64,000 bases of DNA from Lentinus brumalis (Eukaryota; Basidiomycota; Agaricomycetes; Polyporales; Polyporaceae). The DNA is taken from NCBI GenBank assembly GCA_001792895.1, contig MARA01000046.1, positions 62,001 to 126,000 of the forward strand. The letters are read 5' to 3'. The position numbers and the translations under genes were made by a program. The first letter of the stretch is position 1. Each line of letters begins with the position of its first letter. The notes below the pieces were generated by a model that made no database searches, was not told the DNA's origin, and worked only from the letters and a program-made list of their open reading frames with translations. Below, in pieces: positions 1 through 11,914 of this stretch.

Positions 1-541
1 GCGTGTCTTGCTCATCTTGTCTCCCACCCTGCCAGATCTTGCCCTCGCCCTCGCTATACTTCCGCTGCTTGCTGGACGTCGCTGTGCTCGCCACCGCTGT
101 AGGTCGTCGTGTTGAGGGTACGTACCTTATGTCGCACTCGTCCTGTGCGGCATGTTGCTGACCGGCGTCCATGTTGCAAACGTCTCCTGTGGTTGAGCTG
201 CGCGGCGAGGGCGGGGGCGCATGGACCAGGACGCGTTCATGGAGGTGCAGAGGTACGTACACGACGGATTCGGCGGTAGTCGCGTGTGACGCTCACCTGT
301 ACCTAGGATCGTGCAGCTGTTATGGAAGGCGGCAGGCGGGTGTCGGGGGATTGGGAGATGGGACGGGGGCTGCGAGGCGGTCAGTAGACGGCGGAGTAAG
401 TAGCACGCATGTATCACGTACCGTAGCATTCAATTCATCCCCCATCCAAGCGTCCGAGTCGTCCAAGCAGTCGATGCGAGCGGGTCCCAGGCGGCGCAGC
501 GTGTCGAGGCGGATCAGCGCAGAGGTCAGAGCGGGTGACAT
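1..541 (-). CDS. Gene A, copy 1: unrecognised repeat-borne gene, runs off left edge
   Basis: No known family recognised. The proposed first exon runs from the ATG at 541-539 to 422 and encodes 40 residues, with motifs RLDTLRRLGP and DAWMGDELNA. It ends at a GTACGT donor. Downstream on the minus strand are conserved reading frames containing VVYVPLH, DVCNMDAGQQ and a basic tail SSKQRKYSEGEGK that leaves the window. The same peptides recur in units 2 and 3 in the same order, which argues for real coding origin. The middle exon joins could not be made to agree in phase, so this copy may be decayed. The KKRK/KQRK-type tail could be a nuclear localisation signal (inference). Confidence 0.35.
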
Positions 542-861
542 GCCTTGAGACGAGAGCACGCGAGAGCGGCGAGGGCCAAAGCAGTACAAACACGCGGCGA
601 GGGCCAAAGCAGTACAAACACGCTGTCGACGAGCGCAGAGACCGTCGGGCGCATTACAGGCAGAGAGAGGCAGAGGGCTGGGGCAGAGAGTGGGCAGACA
701 GCGAGCAACGCATCTGCAACGCGTGACGTCAGCGCGCCCCACCCCCGTGATCGAGCCGGCGCTCTCAGTTGCTGCTTCCTGTACGCCATGCTCGACGTAC
801 ATATCTACTGCCCCGCTGCTGGCTTCACGCACCCCAGCTACCTCCTCATCGCCTCGTCTAC

Positions 862-1353
862 ATGTCGCACATCCCTGCAGGGGTCGCCGACTCCAAGCCC
901 ATCGAGCTAATTCATCCCGACAACCTCCCCGCGGCCGCAAAGGACCCGGACCATGTCGCCATCGCCCTCGAGATCTTCGTCAAGCAGTGGGCCGTGCTCT
1001 TCTCCACCGTCCCGCTACCCTCATATCTTCAGCATCCGATTACAGCTCCCACTGAATATCGCAACGAACGGCCATTTCAGATAAGTCGTGTACTTACTGT
1101 CTTCGATGCGCGTACGTTCCCAACAAGCTCAGAATCTTGTGCCCTCATGCTCTAGGGCGCACCAGACCTTCAGAGTAGTGCAATTGTGAGACTCGCGAGC
1201 CCATCTCTACCCGCTCCTCTGCACTTCGCCAGGGCCACCTCTCCGTCTGGCGCCAGTCCCCCCGTAGTGGCATCTCTGTATGCGCTAGAGCCCGGACAAA
1301 TAGGTGCCGCCACTGTCCTTGCACGTCCAGGTCATCTCGCCCACTCTCGATAA
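862..1353 (+). pseudogene. Gene B, copy 1: decayed
   Basis: Starts MSHIPAGVADSKPIE and is divergent from gene A about 320 bp away. Compared with the intact copy at 14314, exon 1 has lost 5 nt after PLPSYL, which shifts the frame, and the donor GTAAGT has become ATAAGT at about 1080. The third-exon sequence, with GAATVLARPGHLAHSR before TAA at 1351-1353, is still conserved. The conserved tail in two copies supports the gene model, while the broken donor and deletion support pseudogene status. Function unknown. Confidence 0.45.
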
Positions 1354-3187
1354 CACGTCCTACGCGGGCCGGATCCGCAGACCGCCTCTTCGTCGTGGTC
1401 GAGGTGGCCTACGGTGAGCACCGAACCTCTCGTTCATGGTACCTGTGTGCCGGCTGACGAGCGCGAGCACGATCCGTGAACGTCGCGTTGGCCGTCGCCG
1501 TCACCCCCTCATTAATTGCATGCCGTCCGCTGCGGACCCTCTGAGCGGCGGCAAAACTGAGTCTCTCCGATCTCGTCGCCCAGTTGAGCAGCCAGTCCTG
1601 CCGGGCGTCGACGTTCAGGACATACTAGATGGCCTAGATGCGCAGCGGCAAGTTGTGCGCGCACAGAAGTTCCACATGTACTCAACACTATAATCTTGTC
1701 AGGACCACCCCTGGATCTGTTGGTAGGCAGCTGGGACGACGACGCTGGCTTGGACGATTGCTATATTTTGCATCTGGACGAGCTGTGCGTTGAAGCAGAA
1801 GGACGGGGACCTAAGTATCTGCCGGTCAAGGACTCGCACTCGCACTACGACCTCAGCACCCGCAGGAAGACGAGCGGCTGAGCAGGTTTCGCCGTGCTGC
1901 ACTAGGTGCACTATCCATGCAACGGAAGACGATGATTTGCGGTGATGCGACGCCGGTCTGCGGCGAGAATTGCGCTCGCGCCGGTGCACACGGATGGATC
2001 AAGCTGCTGGTCGACAATCTCACGTCTTCGCTCTAGGACCCCCTACTGCCGCTCCTCTGTGTCTTCATACAGTCACGATGAACTTCGACGTGGGACGACT
2101 GTAGCAGCCATCACCCGGACCTCGGTGGGTCGTCGATCACCGAGAGCCTCTGTACGGGTACGCAGCAGGATGGGTGGACATAGTCGCACTGCGTTTGTGT
2201 GCCGACGAGGGGTCCGGCCTGGCAAAGCAAAGCCCATACCAACACGCTCTCGGAGCTGTGGTCATGGCACTAGTGGGGCGGCCGGCGAGTGGTGCATAGG
2301 CACAGGTGGAGGCGGCACGACAGTGAGACGACTACCTTCGATAAGGGCTCACTACGTAGCCCGATGCATCGCAGATGTATACGGTACGTACGGCATGATA
2401 CCTGCGCTATCAATCCGACCGTCGCGGCGCAAGTTTGTCTCGGAGTCGGACTGAGTTCACCGTCGAGTAGCTCGGTATAAACACCAATCATGGTGAGAGA
2501 GGGAGAGATGGAAATTTCGAGGAGCGCGTCCCTCCGGCATCGGTGGGCGTCGGGGATTGTTGGAATGTACCAGTAGTACTATGATACTATGTACATCATG
2601 ATATTTACTGTGGTTACCGATGAGCGACCTCGGGACAACATGAGCTACGTGAAAGTTTGGCGGGGCGAGAAAGGGGTGTAGTGAGACATAGACGGCTTCC
2701 AGCCTACAGGAGCTATGTAGAGACTTCAGAAGGGTCGCAGATTGGCCGGAGACTCAAGCGAGTATAGTACAAGTGAGGGAGACGGCCGGCATTTGAGGTA
2801 TGAAGACAGTACTGCCACTTGTTGGAGCGGCGCATTGAGGGCGTTTATCAAAAGGGTGACCATGTGGCGAGAAATGAGCAGACAATGTTGCATATAACCT
2901 CAGCCCTCGGGGCGAACCGACAACAGAAGACGAGAGAAGGCCAGCCATAAATGAGGACGGTGGAAAGATAGCCAGGTGGAAACGACCAGAGGAGAGACAT
3001 AGTGACGGAAGAAGAGGAGGATGAATGCGGAGACAATTTGGATGCGGGTCGTCGACATGTTATATGTGAATCGTGATCTGTCTCTGCAGATATCAAGAAC
3101 GTCTGCTGCATGTAGGTGTGTATCAAGCACGCTGTGCAAGCTGGTTAGTCAATGTTGCTCGTCACGAGCTAACTTATGCGGCCCTAC
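1354..3187. other. Spacer between gene B and F-box F1, no intact gene seen
   Basis: This stretch is homologous to 14815-17370 in unit 3, where the solo LTR interrupts it. Minus-strand peptides DKIIVLSTCGTSVRA and PERRRPAGLAAQLG at about 1580-1700 recur at about 15030-15150, so a small minus-strand coding remnant is possible. No full model could be built. The part from 2500 to 3187 is the 3' flank of F1. Confidence 0.4.
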
Positions 3188-4854
3188 CTAAGAATGTTTT
3201 CGCTTCTGCCTTCGACGTACCAGTACCCCTCGTGTGGCGATGAATTTGAATTTGTGCATAATCTTCTGCTTACGGTGGCCGCGGGCTTCCACCATTGCTT
3301 GCATGCGGTCGGCGTAGTCCTGAGGAGTCAGGTCGTAATCTTGCCATTGATCTGGTGGAGAATCTGTAGATATTGCCAATAGTCAGCTGTGTGGACAATG
3401 CCGCATTGCTTCATAGAAGCCCTGTCACAAATAACAGCCACACTCACTGGCATGAGTTGGATCCACGTAGAGCCTCTTCCACCTCGAGAGCGTCGGAAAG
3501 CATTCAGCGACAGCTTGCCTCCACCAATCCACCCACTCAAGCCTGTCCCCCAGATCATGCACAACAAGGCCTGCCCTGCAAGGATCGACTTCAAGGCGGT
3601 CATCGGTGTCCCCACTGGTCTGGTTCTGAAGGTCGTCCTCGGCAGTATCCTTCCTGCATAGCGCTGCCTCTACGACAGGGCCGATGGTACGGAGGAGCGC
3701 AACATAGTCTTCCCGTTTGAAGCTCTCTCTGTTCCATGGTTCAAGGCAAAGGGTTCGCTGGGATGGCGATAGATTGCCAACTGCATCGTCGCTTGAGGCC
3801 ATCCATGAGACGAGCATGTCCCGGAGAGACTCGAGTGTTTGATCTGGCTGCGGAAACGGCGCAAACGCACAGCAAAGAACACCTAAGCAGGGGAGGGAGC
3901 GAAGATTCAAAGCAAGTGAGGGGGCTTCCTGTTCGACACCTGATCGCGAGACCCAATAGTGAGATGTATGCTTGGTCAAACAACCAAACCTGACTCACGA
4001 GGATGCTCTATTCGTACAGCAGGGGGAACATTAGGGAACTTGGTCCACAGCGTGCGGAGCGAGGGGCCAAGTGCGGACAGTAATCTCTGCCTGCCCTGCT
4101 CGTCCATGTCGTGGCACTTCGATGCGAGTCAATACAAGCCTGTGCCGTGTTCAATCCGGAGACATACCATGAGCATCTCGAGGTTCGGCAAGAACATCTT
4201 CCGAGAGTCGTAGGAGCTGCGCTTCGCCATACAGACTGGCTCCAGGCCGAGGACAGCCCAGGAAACGCGACCACACGACAGTGAATTCAGGTTGGGAAGC
4301 ATACTGAGAAAGCGGGCGAAGTCCCCAAACGACGGGAACCTCACATCCACAAAGTCTAGCGTGCGGATATGCGAGATGGACGTCAACAGGGACGGGAAGT
4401 ATCGATAGATGGGTAGGAACGGGAGCTCCTTCTCGCCCTCAGGGAGTGGGTTTGCAGCCTTCTCGGCATCGTCAAAGCCGTTGATGTATACTTCAGCCAG
4501 GTTGGTGAGTTTTCCTCGCAGCGCTGTGAGGAACAATACAGCTGGGCTGTATGGCACATGCAGATGTCCTCGCAATTCGAGTGTGCGCACGTAAGTTTCG
4601 AGTTCGGGCGATGCGTCGAGGAGCGCTGCGAAGCGATAGAGCGTGTGCTTGTCTCGAAGGAGGACATGTTCAAAGAGAATCCTTTGTGCCCGCGGACGCC
4701 ATGCGCGACAGACCAGTGCGCATCTGGAGAGCGTGGCCAGAGCAGTCGGGAATTCGAGATAACGATTGTCGGACACAGCTTCGATGACGCGCTCGCAGAC
4801 CTCGATCGGGAGTCGTGGCTGGGCTTTGACCGGCGACGGAAGGGCGTCCGGCAT
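3188..4854 (-). CDS. F-box protein F1
   Basis: F-box family member, predicted substrate-recognition subunit of an SCF ubiquitin ligase (family knowledge; substrate unknown). Model: exons 4854-4168, 4116-3999, 3939-3448 and 3363-3188, giving 490 aa. All joins keep frame and use GT..AG. The N-terminal F-box is at about residues 12-60 (RLPIEVCERVIEAV, then CALVCRAWRPRAQ). A leucine-rich middle with SISHIRTLDFVDVRFPSF suggests LRR-like repeats. Exon 3 carries a conserved SFKREDYVALLRTIGPVVEAAL segment. The C-terminus has WQDYDLTPQDYADR. I chose ATG 4854 because it aligns with the start of F2; an in-frame ATG at 4965 exists. The stop TAG (3190-3188) sits exactly where paralogues have the splice donor after exon 4, so F1 lacks their fifth exon. 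Confidence 0.8.
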
Positions 4855-5119
4855 GTTGTGAGGGAAGAGGTGTGGGCCTGAGCAGAGGACGGAGCAGCGC
4901 AGGAGATTGCAGGAGGAGAACGGAATCGAGGGCTTGGACGACTTGCAACGGTGAGAAGCGCACATGTCCTAGGTTCGCGCTTCCGGCGGTCCGTGAACCG
5001 ACGTGCTGCGCGTTTGTGCTCACAGCCCGTACTCGTTGTGTTGCACCCTCAGTCCTCCGGGCTTGGGTCTTGCATCTCACGAGCAAAATGGATCGTGCCA
5101 GAGGTTGATACACACCAGT

Positions 5120-7323
5120 GTTCACGCGGAATTCGGGAATCTATCATAAATCCAGGCTATACGCGGACAAAAATGATCGAAATGCACGGGCCAGCGGCGG
5201 TGCATACAGTCACATAGGCGCAAGAGCTGCAGGAAAGTGCAGACATCGTCGTTCGAGAAGAACAAACGATGTTTCGAGCCACCAGTAGCGTGATGATATC
5301 GAGCCCCAGAGGCCTCGTCGCTGATGCCGAAGCAACCACGCCATCGAGCAGCTCTAAGCGAAGGCGACGAACTACAATCAAGGTGAGAGTGAGGTTGCAC
5401 GCTCAAGGAAAAGCACATACCGAGGCAAACAGCGTTGGCCTCGCACAGTCGGCGTGAGCGGGTTGTCTCTGATCCGCTGAGCCGCTAGAGCGTATGTCGG
5501 TAAACACCTTTCGCACGCGGACCTTCCGCCTGCATACCTTCCCGGCTCGTCCAAGCTGATTCTGGCAGAGGGAAAAGCGACGGCCGATCCGGTCGTCCAC
5601 TATCGAAGTCGACGGCATAACCACTGGAAGGGAGATACAGCAGGAGAGTGACCGGAGCTGTCAGGACGTGTGATTGTAGCCGTTGAAGCGACGCAATTGT
5701 ATTGCGGATCGTAAGCGGAGGGTGGGCGGCACAAGGTTGCCACAAGAGATATGACGCCTCGGAAGGACTCGAGTACTGAGTCTCTTCAACTCGGCAGGGG
5801 CCTGACTGAGGATGCGGGCACCTATATGCACGACGCGGATGGGCGTTGCATGAATGTATGCGTGCAATTCGGTATCCCGCGACGGCGAGGACACAGCCCC
5901 GTCACGTACTTCCACCAGACGGTGTCGAGCCAGTTGCGCCGCCCGCTGTGGTTCCCGCGTCGTGTTCTTCGACATCAGCGCACTGCGCTCCTCCGCACCG
6001 CATCATGAGCCTCCGTCTGCATTGCCCTTCCCTGCCTTCTTCGACATCGTACCCGTGGACCGTGACCACGCCTGGTCCGCAGGGCGGTTCGTAGTCGATG
6101 CCGGGCGGGAAGGTACCGAGGGCGTAGTTTGAGAACTGAGGTAGGAGGCGGAGAGCGCACGTGCGAGCGGCGTCAGCGATGCGTACGTGAGGTGGACATT
6201 GGAATATAACACGCTCTAGAGCCGCGGTCGGAATGGCGAATTGTGACACGTACAGCGTGTGCACGGTCTCTGTGGTCCGTCGAGCGCGGGGTTCACCATG
6301 TTGGGGGATAGTTCGAACCGGCCGATGACTTCGTGACGCGGACACAGCGAAGTCTGGGCCAGCAAGCGGCGGGAAGTAGGGAAGTGAGGTCGTGGTCGTG
6401 GCATTCAAGCTGGTGATGACCGTTTCTCGTGCAAGCCGCGGTGGTCGTGTCGCGCGTCTTCAAGCCGCAACTATCCAGATTGAGCGGCGAGCTGAGTGAA
6501 CGGAGACTGGTCAGCAAAGTACGTCGTTTCAGATAGTATACGAAGAGAACGTACCTCCATGCTTGTCTGATGCAGCCCTACTTCATGACCATCCTCCTCC
6601 TCGGAGCCGTCTGTACTCCTCGAGTAAGATATTGCCCGCAGATAGATACCAGGGTCTTGCAGCTGCTCAAATATGGAATCCACAATCGGCTCGTCGGATC
6701 GTGACGCGTGAATCGTCGATCGAGGGGACAGTAGGGGCAAATCGCGGTCACAAAGGGCAGAGGTTCGAGGACCGGAACTGACCAGATGTACAACGAGCCC
6801 TCAGACCTCAGCGGCTCCCTCCCTCTCTCGCTTGGAGCTGCAGTCGCGGCCTACCCACAACAGACAGAGACGTAGATGGGAGCACACTGCTCCGAAGAAC
6901 GATAACAGCATCGGAAAGCTCCAGCAGTTCAAGGAGCGAGTCGAGGGCGGGGGTGACGGAACACTGGGAGGCCTTATAAGTCCGCGACAGACGATGGTGG
7001 TTGAAGGAATGCTTATCGTACTCGAGCAAGCGGGTCATAAGCCGTCCGGCCGCACGCGTGTCCATGAGGAGCATACCGGGTGATTGCTGTTACGTGCTCC
7101 ATTGTCGTCGGTCCGCTATCCAGCTGGTAGAGACGTTACAGTAAGAACCTGTGTTTGAAGAGCGGTAGAAGGTCGATGCCACGAGTTCAGAGGGTAGAGA
7201 AGACAGACTGAGAAAATGTCAGACAGCACCAGAGATTGAGAGGCAGCGTCGAGTAATTAAACGAAGTTCGTAGTCAAGGCGTTGAGAACGTCGAGTCTGA
7301 GTCGGGCGAAGACAACAGCGGAC
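5120..7323 (-). pseudogene. Cassette C, copy 1: decayed unknown gene
   Basis: Region between the F-box gene and the GATA site, repeated at about 19.6-21.6, 23.2-25.3 and 39.3-41.0 kb. Conserved minus-strand peptides include SDEPIVDSIFEQLQDPG and SEEEDGHEVGLHQ (6560-6720), a segment around 6470-6520 matching FDLT.YETQ..GVLE in other copies, GRFELSPNMVNPALDGP (6280-6350), and SKKAGKGNADGGS (about 6010). They lie in different frames, and no single open model joins them. Either introns are unresolved or the gene has decayed; I favour decay. Function unknown. Confidence 0.4.
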
Positions 7324-7338
7324 AGATAAGATAAGATT
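7324..7338 (+). promoter_or_regulatory. Tandem GATA-factor sites
   Basis: AGATAAGATAAGATT holds two overlapping HGATAR motifs. The same motif with the same right flank (CGG..ATCTCGGCCAT) recurs at 40969 and, degenerate, at 21646. A related run is at 35008. Its conserved position between a minus-strand and a plus-strand cassette suggests a shared regulatory site. Fungal GATA factors (nitrogen or iron regulators) bind such motifs; which one would act here is unknown. Confidence 0.45.
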
Positions 7339-8310
7339 TTAATCGGAGATCTCGGCCATGCCACTCGTCTCGCGACCCTCCTTTGTCTTCTCTCTCTGTG
7401 CTCCTCTGCATGCTTATTCTCAGCCCGCCTGGAAGATCAGCGATCCAGCTTTGTTTGGTGCTTCTGCTGGGCGCGGACTGATTGACGTCTTTTACGCAAC
7501 TTCCACGCTGCCACGACTCCGCCACCAATGTATTCCACTCTTCTGGCAGCTGGGTCCCGCATCGGAGATCTGGCGCAGCGTCACCATACCAGGAGCTTCG
7601 TGGAGTATTATTATGCATGCTGAGGAGGATTTATGTGCTACACAGAGTGAGTTGTTCATGTTTGGTACGTGTCTACTTACTCCCTCCCTGCCTGTCTCTA
7701 CCATCCACTGCAACTCCCCGTGTTACGTCTGAGCCCTCGCGAGTTGGCACAAAGACGCACCTTTTCTTGCTACAGGACGTTAGTCTGACACACGGATTAT
7801 TTCTGCGACTGCGTCGCCGCTGTGTCTTACTCTAGGTGAGCATGTCGCAACTAAACTAAGTATAATAGAGGACGCTCGTACTAAGTTCCCGTTTCAGCAA
7901 AGTTGCAGGAACGAATCACCACCCCGGAGGTCCCACCACAAACCGAAGAATTCGTCGGCCAGTAGAGGATATACAGGCTTCGAGCGACCGCGAAAGCGTC
8001 TGGCCATGATAATATTCGACCACTGGCATCGTGGACATCTCGATCCATACCCTCTCTCTTGCATAAGACGTGCGCATATCCCTCCCATCTATCACGCGTG
8101 AGGGGTGTCGCAGTTCCTGAGCTAACCCCGGGCGCCGTCAGAGCGATATAATGTGGCCCGTCCGCACGCATACTCTACCCCATACACATATCACATCGGT
8201 TCCTCAGCGTACTCACCGACTTCGGAGTGTTCGTGAAGGAGATGAGGGCGCTCAACGGCCGAGAGACGACGGTATGATCCTACTGAAGGTATGTATCTTC
8301 GGTGACGCAC
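7339..8310 (+). other. Cassette D, copy 1: conserved exon-like segments, unknown
   Basis: Two plus-strand stretches are conserved between copies. Around 7480-7630 the frame reads LIDVFYAT, CIPLFWQ and TIPGASWSII. It is matched at about 11530-11650 (HIIPLFWQSW) and 41110-41240 (HIPLLWHSWL, YIPEAWWNML). Around 8200-8275 the frame reads LTDFGVFVKEMRALNGRETT, ending at a possible donor (GTATGA), and is matched at about 22480-22540 (SFDFAVLVQELNALADTTEP). These support a real ancestral multi-exon gene. I could not assemble an intact one here, and I do not recognise the family. Confidence 0.35.
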
Positions 8311-10485
8311 CAGACAACATGACGACTCTTAACATGATGAACCTAGGGTACGATTTGACCCGTGGAATGTCTGTCTCACTACACCCTGAGCCTCTGTCCG
8401 CAATCTCATACTCACCCCCGCGTTTGCCCTCGACGTATGAGTAATGAGTTCCGTCGCTTCCACCCAGCACGATGATCCCCTGCGCCTGCACGACCCCTGC
8501 CCCCTGCGCCGACGCCAGTCTCTCGCCTGTGCCGCACCCAGCTCTTGTTATACACCCGGTACTATCCGTCTCGATCCCCGGTTATAATAGAAAGAAACCG
8601 CGTCGAGTCTCCCGACTCCTTCAGACCCTGCCCAGCGAGCGAACCCCGTGTATCACTGATGCATCCGGCGCCCGACGATGCCACGCTGGACGAATGCTCG
8701 TCACGCCATACACTTCCTCTAAAACCCGGGCGAGCGAGTTGCGCTTGCGCCCTCGTGCTGCACGGTCGTGCTCAGCATCGTGACTAGCAAACCATGGCGC
8801 CTTCAGCACCACCCAGAGACCCGACGATGGGCGCCGAATACGGGCGTACTGCAGAGACTGGGGCTTTGACGGAATAGTGGTCTAGCAAATGCAGAGTGCT
8901 GCCGCGCGGAGAAGCTAATGCACACCTAGCAAGCGGGCGAGCACCGGAGCACGAGCACAAGACCCCCGGCGTTTTCGCTAATTCGCTACGTCCGACTGGA
9001 AGGAAGCGAATGTGCGGTACAAGGCATACAAGAGGTCGGCGTGCCAATCGAGGGGAGAGCCTGCTGTCGATGACCTGATGTGAGCGCATACTTAGTATGT
9101 CAACTACGTTTCGATGTACGTACGATCACGGTGCGTGTGGTATCCAGTCTTTGCGTTTCGTTTGGTGTTGGGTCTCCGCCCAGGTATATCACTGGATGTG
9201 GGTTCAAAAGCGAGATCATGGGATATATGGTCTCCGCCCAGGTATATCACTGGATGTGGGTTCAAAAGCGAGATCATGGGATATATGGTGACGGGGAGGG
9301 CCATCGAGCGTATGGATGTCGTGTCATGCGCTGGAGACTGCGGGATGCGAGTGGGAGAACCTTTCGGGGTGTGAAATCCAAATATAAAATCGCACAAGCC
9401 CGCCGCTATATGATGCCCCGTAAGCGACAGTATCGTCGAGTGCCTGCTGTCCGGGCAAGCGTCCAGACTCCAGCGAAATCGCGGCGATGAGTGTGATCGT
9501 CCTGTCAGGACATGCGCTCGAATCGCAATGGCGAAGCTCCGAGTCCGTTTCTGCTGCCTGGTAACTGGTAAGCAAAACCAGGCCTCGTCGCAGAGTGGCC
9601 GCACGTTCACAGAGAGCACAGCACGCCACGCGACGGCTCGAGGTCGTCGGTGTCGGTCGTGCGTGAGTATCAGCCATATCCCGTATCCCATGTCGGTTGC
9701 TGATGCGCTGTGCAGCTACAGAAACACCTCTGTCATCCGGGAGTTGCGTCCGGGACCTGTCGTCGTGCACCGCGTCCTGTTCCTGTTCCTGTCCCGTTCC
9801 CGAGCGTCCCGTTCTGCAGCCTGCATGTGCCATGTCCCGGCTCCCGTAGCACGCGAACAAAATGGCGATGCACGTCCGAATCTAAAGCGCGTCCAGGACC
9901 GAGCCTTTGCGACCGATCGACCTGTGGCGTTCCTTCAGCTGCACAGCGCGTCAGAAGCCGACGTCACGGCGATATGGGATGGATGACACTCAGGGACGAG
10001 TCACGACGGACACCGACGATTTGAAGCCTTCGCGTGCTTGTGCTCCCATGTACCGCCCTCGCCGTCCAAGCTCCCTGTACGACGCGGAGGCAAAGTTCGA
10101 AGTCGGTCGGACTGTAGTCGTGTCGCAGATGTCTTCCGTGTTCCGTCTCCCGGGCAGTCGGGCTTGTACTGTACTTCGACGCTCGAGCTTGCGTGCGGAC
10201 GGAGGCGCTCTACGAATTCTACAGTCTTCGCTCACCGGCAGGATAGAGCCGCGGTGCGAGACTGCGAGTGGCGGCAAAGACGTCCGCTGCTGTGTATTCC
10301 AACCCGTACCCGGGATGCGACGCAGGGCCGACGCCGCCCATATGTATTCGAGACGTTCAAGCGAGACGAAGCGTCGGTCTGGAGCGCATCCGCTTGCTCG
10401 CACGCATTGCGTCTGCTCGACGTGTAGTGTAAGTGTGTCTGACGGAGCGAAGATGGGCGGGCTGACGGGTCGAAAGCCGGGGCTA
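8311..10485. other. Tail of unit 1, no confident gene
   Basis: Homologous to about 11,915-13,500 in unit 2. Long frames on both strands are open, as expected in GC-rich repeated DNA, so open length alone is not evidence. The best-conserved minus-strand peptides between copies are LTHDRHRRP and VTRQQKRTRSF (about 9,530-9,690 and 12,560-12,700). On the plus strand, YSNPYPGCDAGP appears near 10,300 and 13,320. I cannot build an intact gene. Confidence 0.35.
9171..9289. repeat. Two-copy tandem repeat, 58-bp unit
   Basis: The unit beginning GGTCTCCGCCCAGGTATATC occurs at 9171 and 9229 and is identical across both copies, ending GGATATATGGT. The period of 58 is not a multiple of three. Unit 2 does not show the duplication at the equivalent place. 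Perfect identity implies a recent slip or duplication. Confidence 0.95.
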
Positions 10486-11081
10486 CTAGGACGGGGAGGA
10501 GTGTATATAAGTTGTGTGGGGAGCGCAGAGAGTCAGTGTGTCCTTCTCACCTCGCTGTCCACCCCCCCGGATCTTGCCCTCGCCCTCGCTACTCTTCCGC
10601 TTCTTGCTGGACGTCGCTGCGCTCACCACCGCTCGCCCGCCGCCGCTGTAGGCCATCGTGTTGAAGGTATGTACCTTGCTTTGCACTCGTTCCGTGCGGG
10701 CCCTTCGCTTACCGGTGTCCATGTTGCAGACGTCTTGTGCGGTTGAGCTGCGCGGTAAGGGCGAGTGCATATGGGCTAGGACGCGTTCATTGAGGTGCAG
10801 AAGTACGTACACAACAGATGCCGCTGTGATCGCGCGTGACGCTCATCTGTAGCTGGACCTTCGAGCTGTGTGGCAAGGCGGCGGCAGGGAGTCATGGGAT
10901 ATGGGAGACGACGGGACGGGGGCTGCGAGGCGGTAAGTAGACAGCGGAGTACGCATGTAGCACGTACCACAGCATCCAATCCATGCCCCATCCAAGCGTC
11001 CATGCCCTCCACGCAGTCTTTGCGAACGGTTCCCGGGTGGTGCAGCGTGTCGACGCGGATCAGCGCAGAGGCAAGAGCGGG
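10486..11081 (-). pseudogene. Gene A, copy 2
   Basis: Same gene family as 1-541. The exon with ALIRVDTLHHPGTVRKDC and MDAWMGHGLDA (about 11080-10966) is present, but the ATG found in copy 1 is missing. The C-terminal part is the best preserved of the three copies: an open frame 10812-10486 carries LHLNERVLAH, QDVCNMDTGKRRA and SSKKRKSSEGEGK, then a stop. Loss of the start codon makes the copy doubtful as a functional gene, unless an upstream exon supplies a start. Confidence 0.4.
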
Positions 11082-11335
11082 TCGAGAGCAGCGAGGGCCA
11101 AAGCAGTACAAACACGTCGACGAGCGCAGAGACCGTGGCCAGCGCGCATCCAGACAGAGAGAGCCGGCGCAGAGAGTGGGGCAGACCGCGAGCGACGCGT
11201 CTGCAACGCGTGACGTCATTGCGCGCCACCCCCGCGATCGAGCCGTGGCTGCTCCCTGAACGCCGTGCTCGACGTGTCTACTCGCCCGCTGCTGGCTTCA
11301 CGCACCGCAGCTACCTCCTCATCGCCTCGTCTACG

Positions 11336-11412
11336 TGTCGCACATCCCTGCATAGGTCGCCGACTCCACGCCCATCGGGCAAATCCATCCTGACAACCTC
11401 CCCATGGCCGCT
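11336..11412 (+). pseudogene. Gene B, copy 2: remnant
   Basis: Matches gene B exon 1, but the start codon is GTG and a TAG follows after five codons. The homology stops where the internal deletion of unit 2 begins. It is a clear relic. Confidence 0.6.
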
Positions 11413-11429
11413 CCTCCGTGAGCTCGCGA

Positions 11430-11914
11430 CTCTCCTCTTTGTTCTTGGTCGCTGTCCTCCTCCAACCCCGTCATTCTCGTCCTCAGCCTGCCTGGAAGAC
11501 CGGGAACACATTACGCTACTCGAAGCTACCTGATTGACGTCTTACACGTTCTCCAACGCCATATCATTCCACTCTTCTGGCAGAGCTGGCTTCCGAATCG
11601 GACATCTCGCGCATCCGGATCGCCACCCTACCAGGAGCTTCGTGGAAGATTATCCTGCGTACTCACTGAGGAGGAGCTATGGTAGGAGACAGAGTGAGTT
11701 AAACTCATGCATGTTTCGTATGCGTCTGTGACTGTGTTCCTGCCGCGGCCTGTCTGCACAAACCCATCACTCGACTGCAGCACCCCCCTTTCTCCCGCGT
11801 CCCTGCGAGTTGGGTTTCTGCTGCAGGGTGTCAGTCTGACTCACAGGCGAGCACTGGCACTCTTTGCGTCGCCGCTCTGTTTGACCACAGGTGGGCATGT
11901 CGCAGCTATAATAG
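11430..11914 (+). other. Cassette D, copy 2
   Basis: Conserved with 7380-7850. The plus frame includes HIIPLFWQSW and is followed by PYQELRG-type sequence in a shifted frame. Frame changes relative to the other copies suggest decay. Function unknown. Confidence 0.3.

Larger units (their letters stand above)
1..10534. repeat. Segmental duplication unit 1
   Basis: First copy of a multigene tandem repeat. Its left border sequence (GCGTGTCTTGCTCA at the window start) recurs at 13561, and a diverged form recurs near 10535. In order it carries gene A (-), gene B (+), a spacer, F-box gene F1 (-), cassette C (-), a tandem GATA site, cassette D (+) and a tail region. Copies differ by many point changes and small indels, so this is an old duplication, not an assembly artefact. 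The left end may extend beyond the window. Confidence 0.7.

Noticed and set aside
9104..9691. A 195-codon minus-strand frame
   Set aside because: It spans the 58-bp tandem repeat, which shifts frame between copies, and only its first third is conserved with unit 2.
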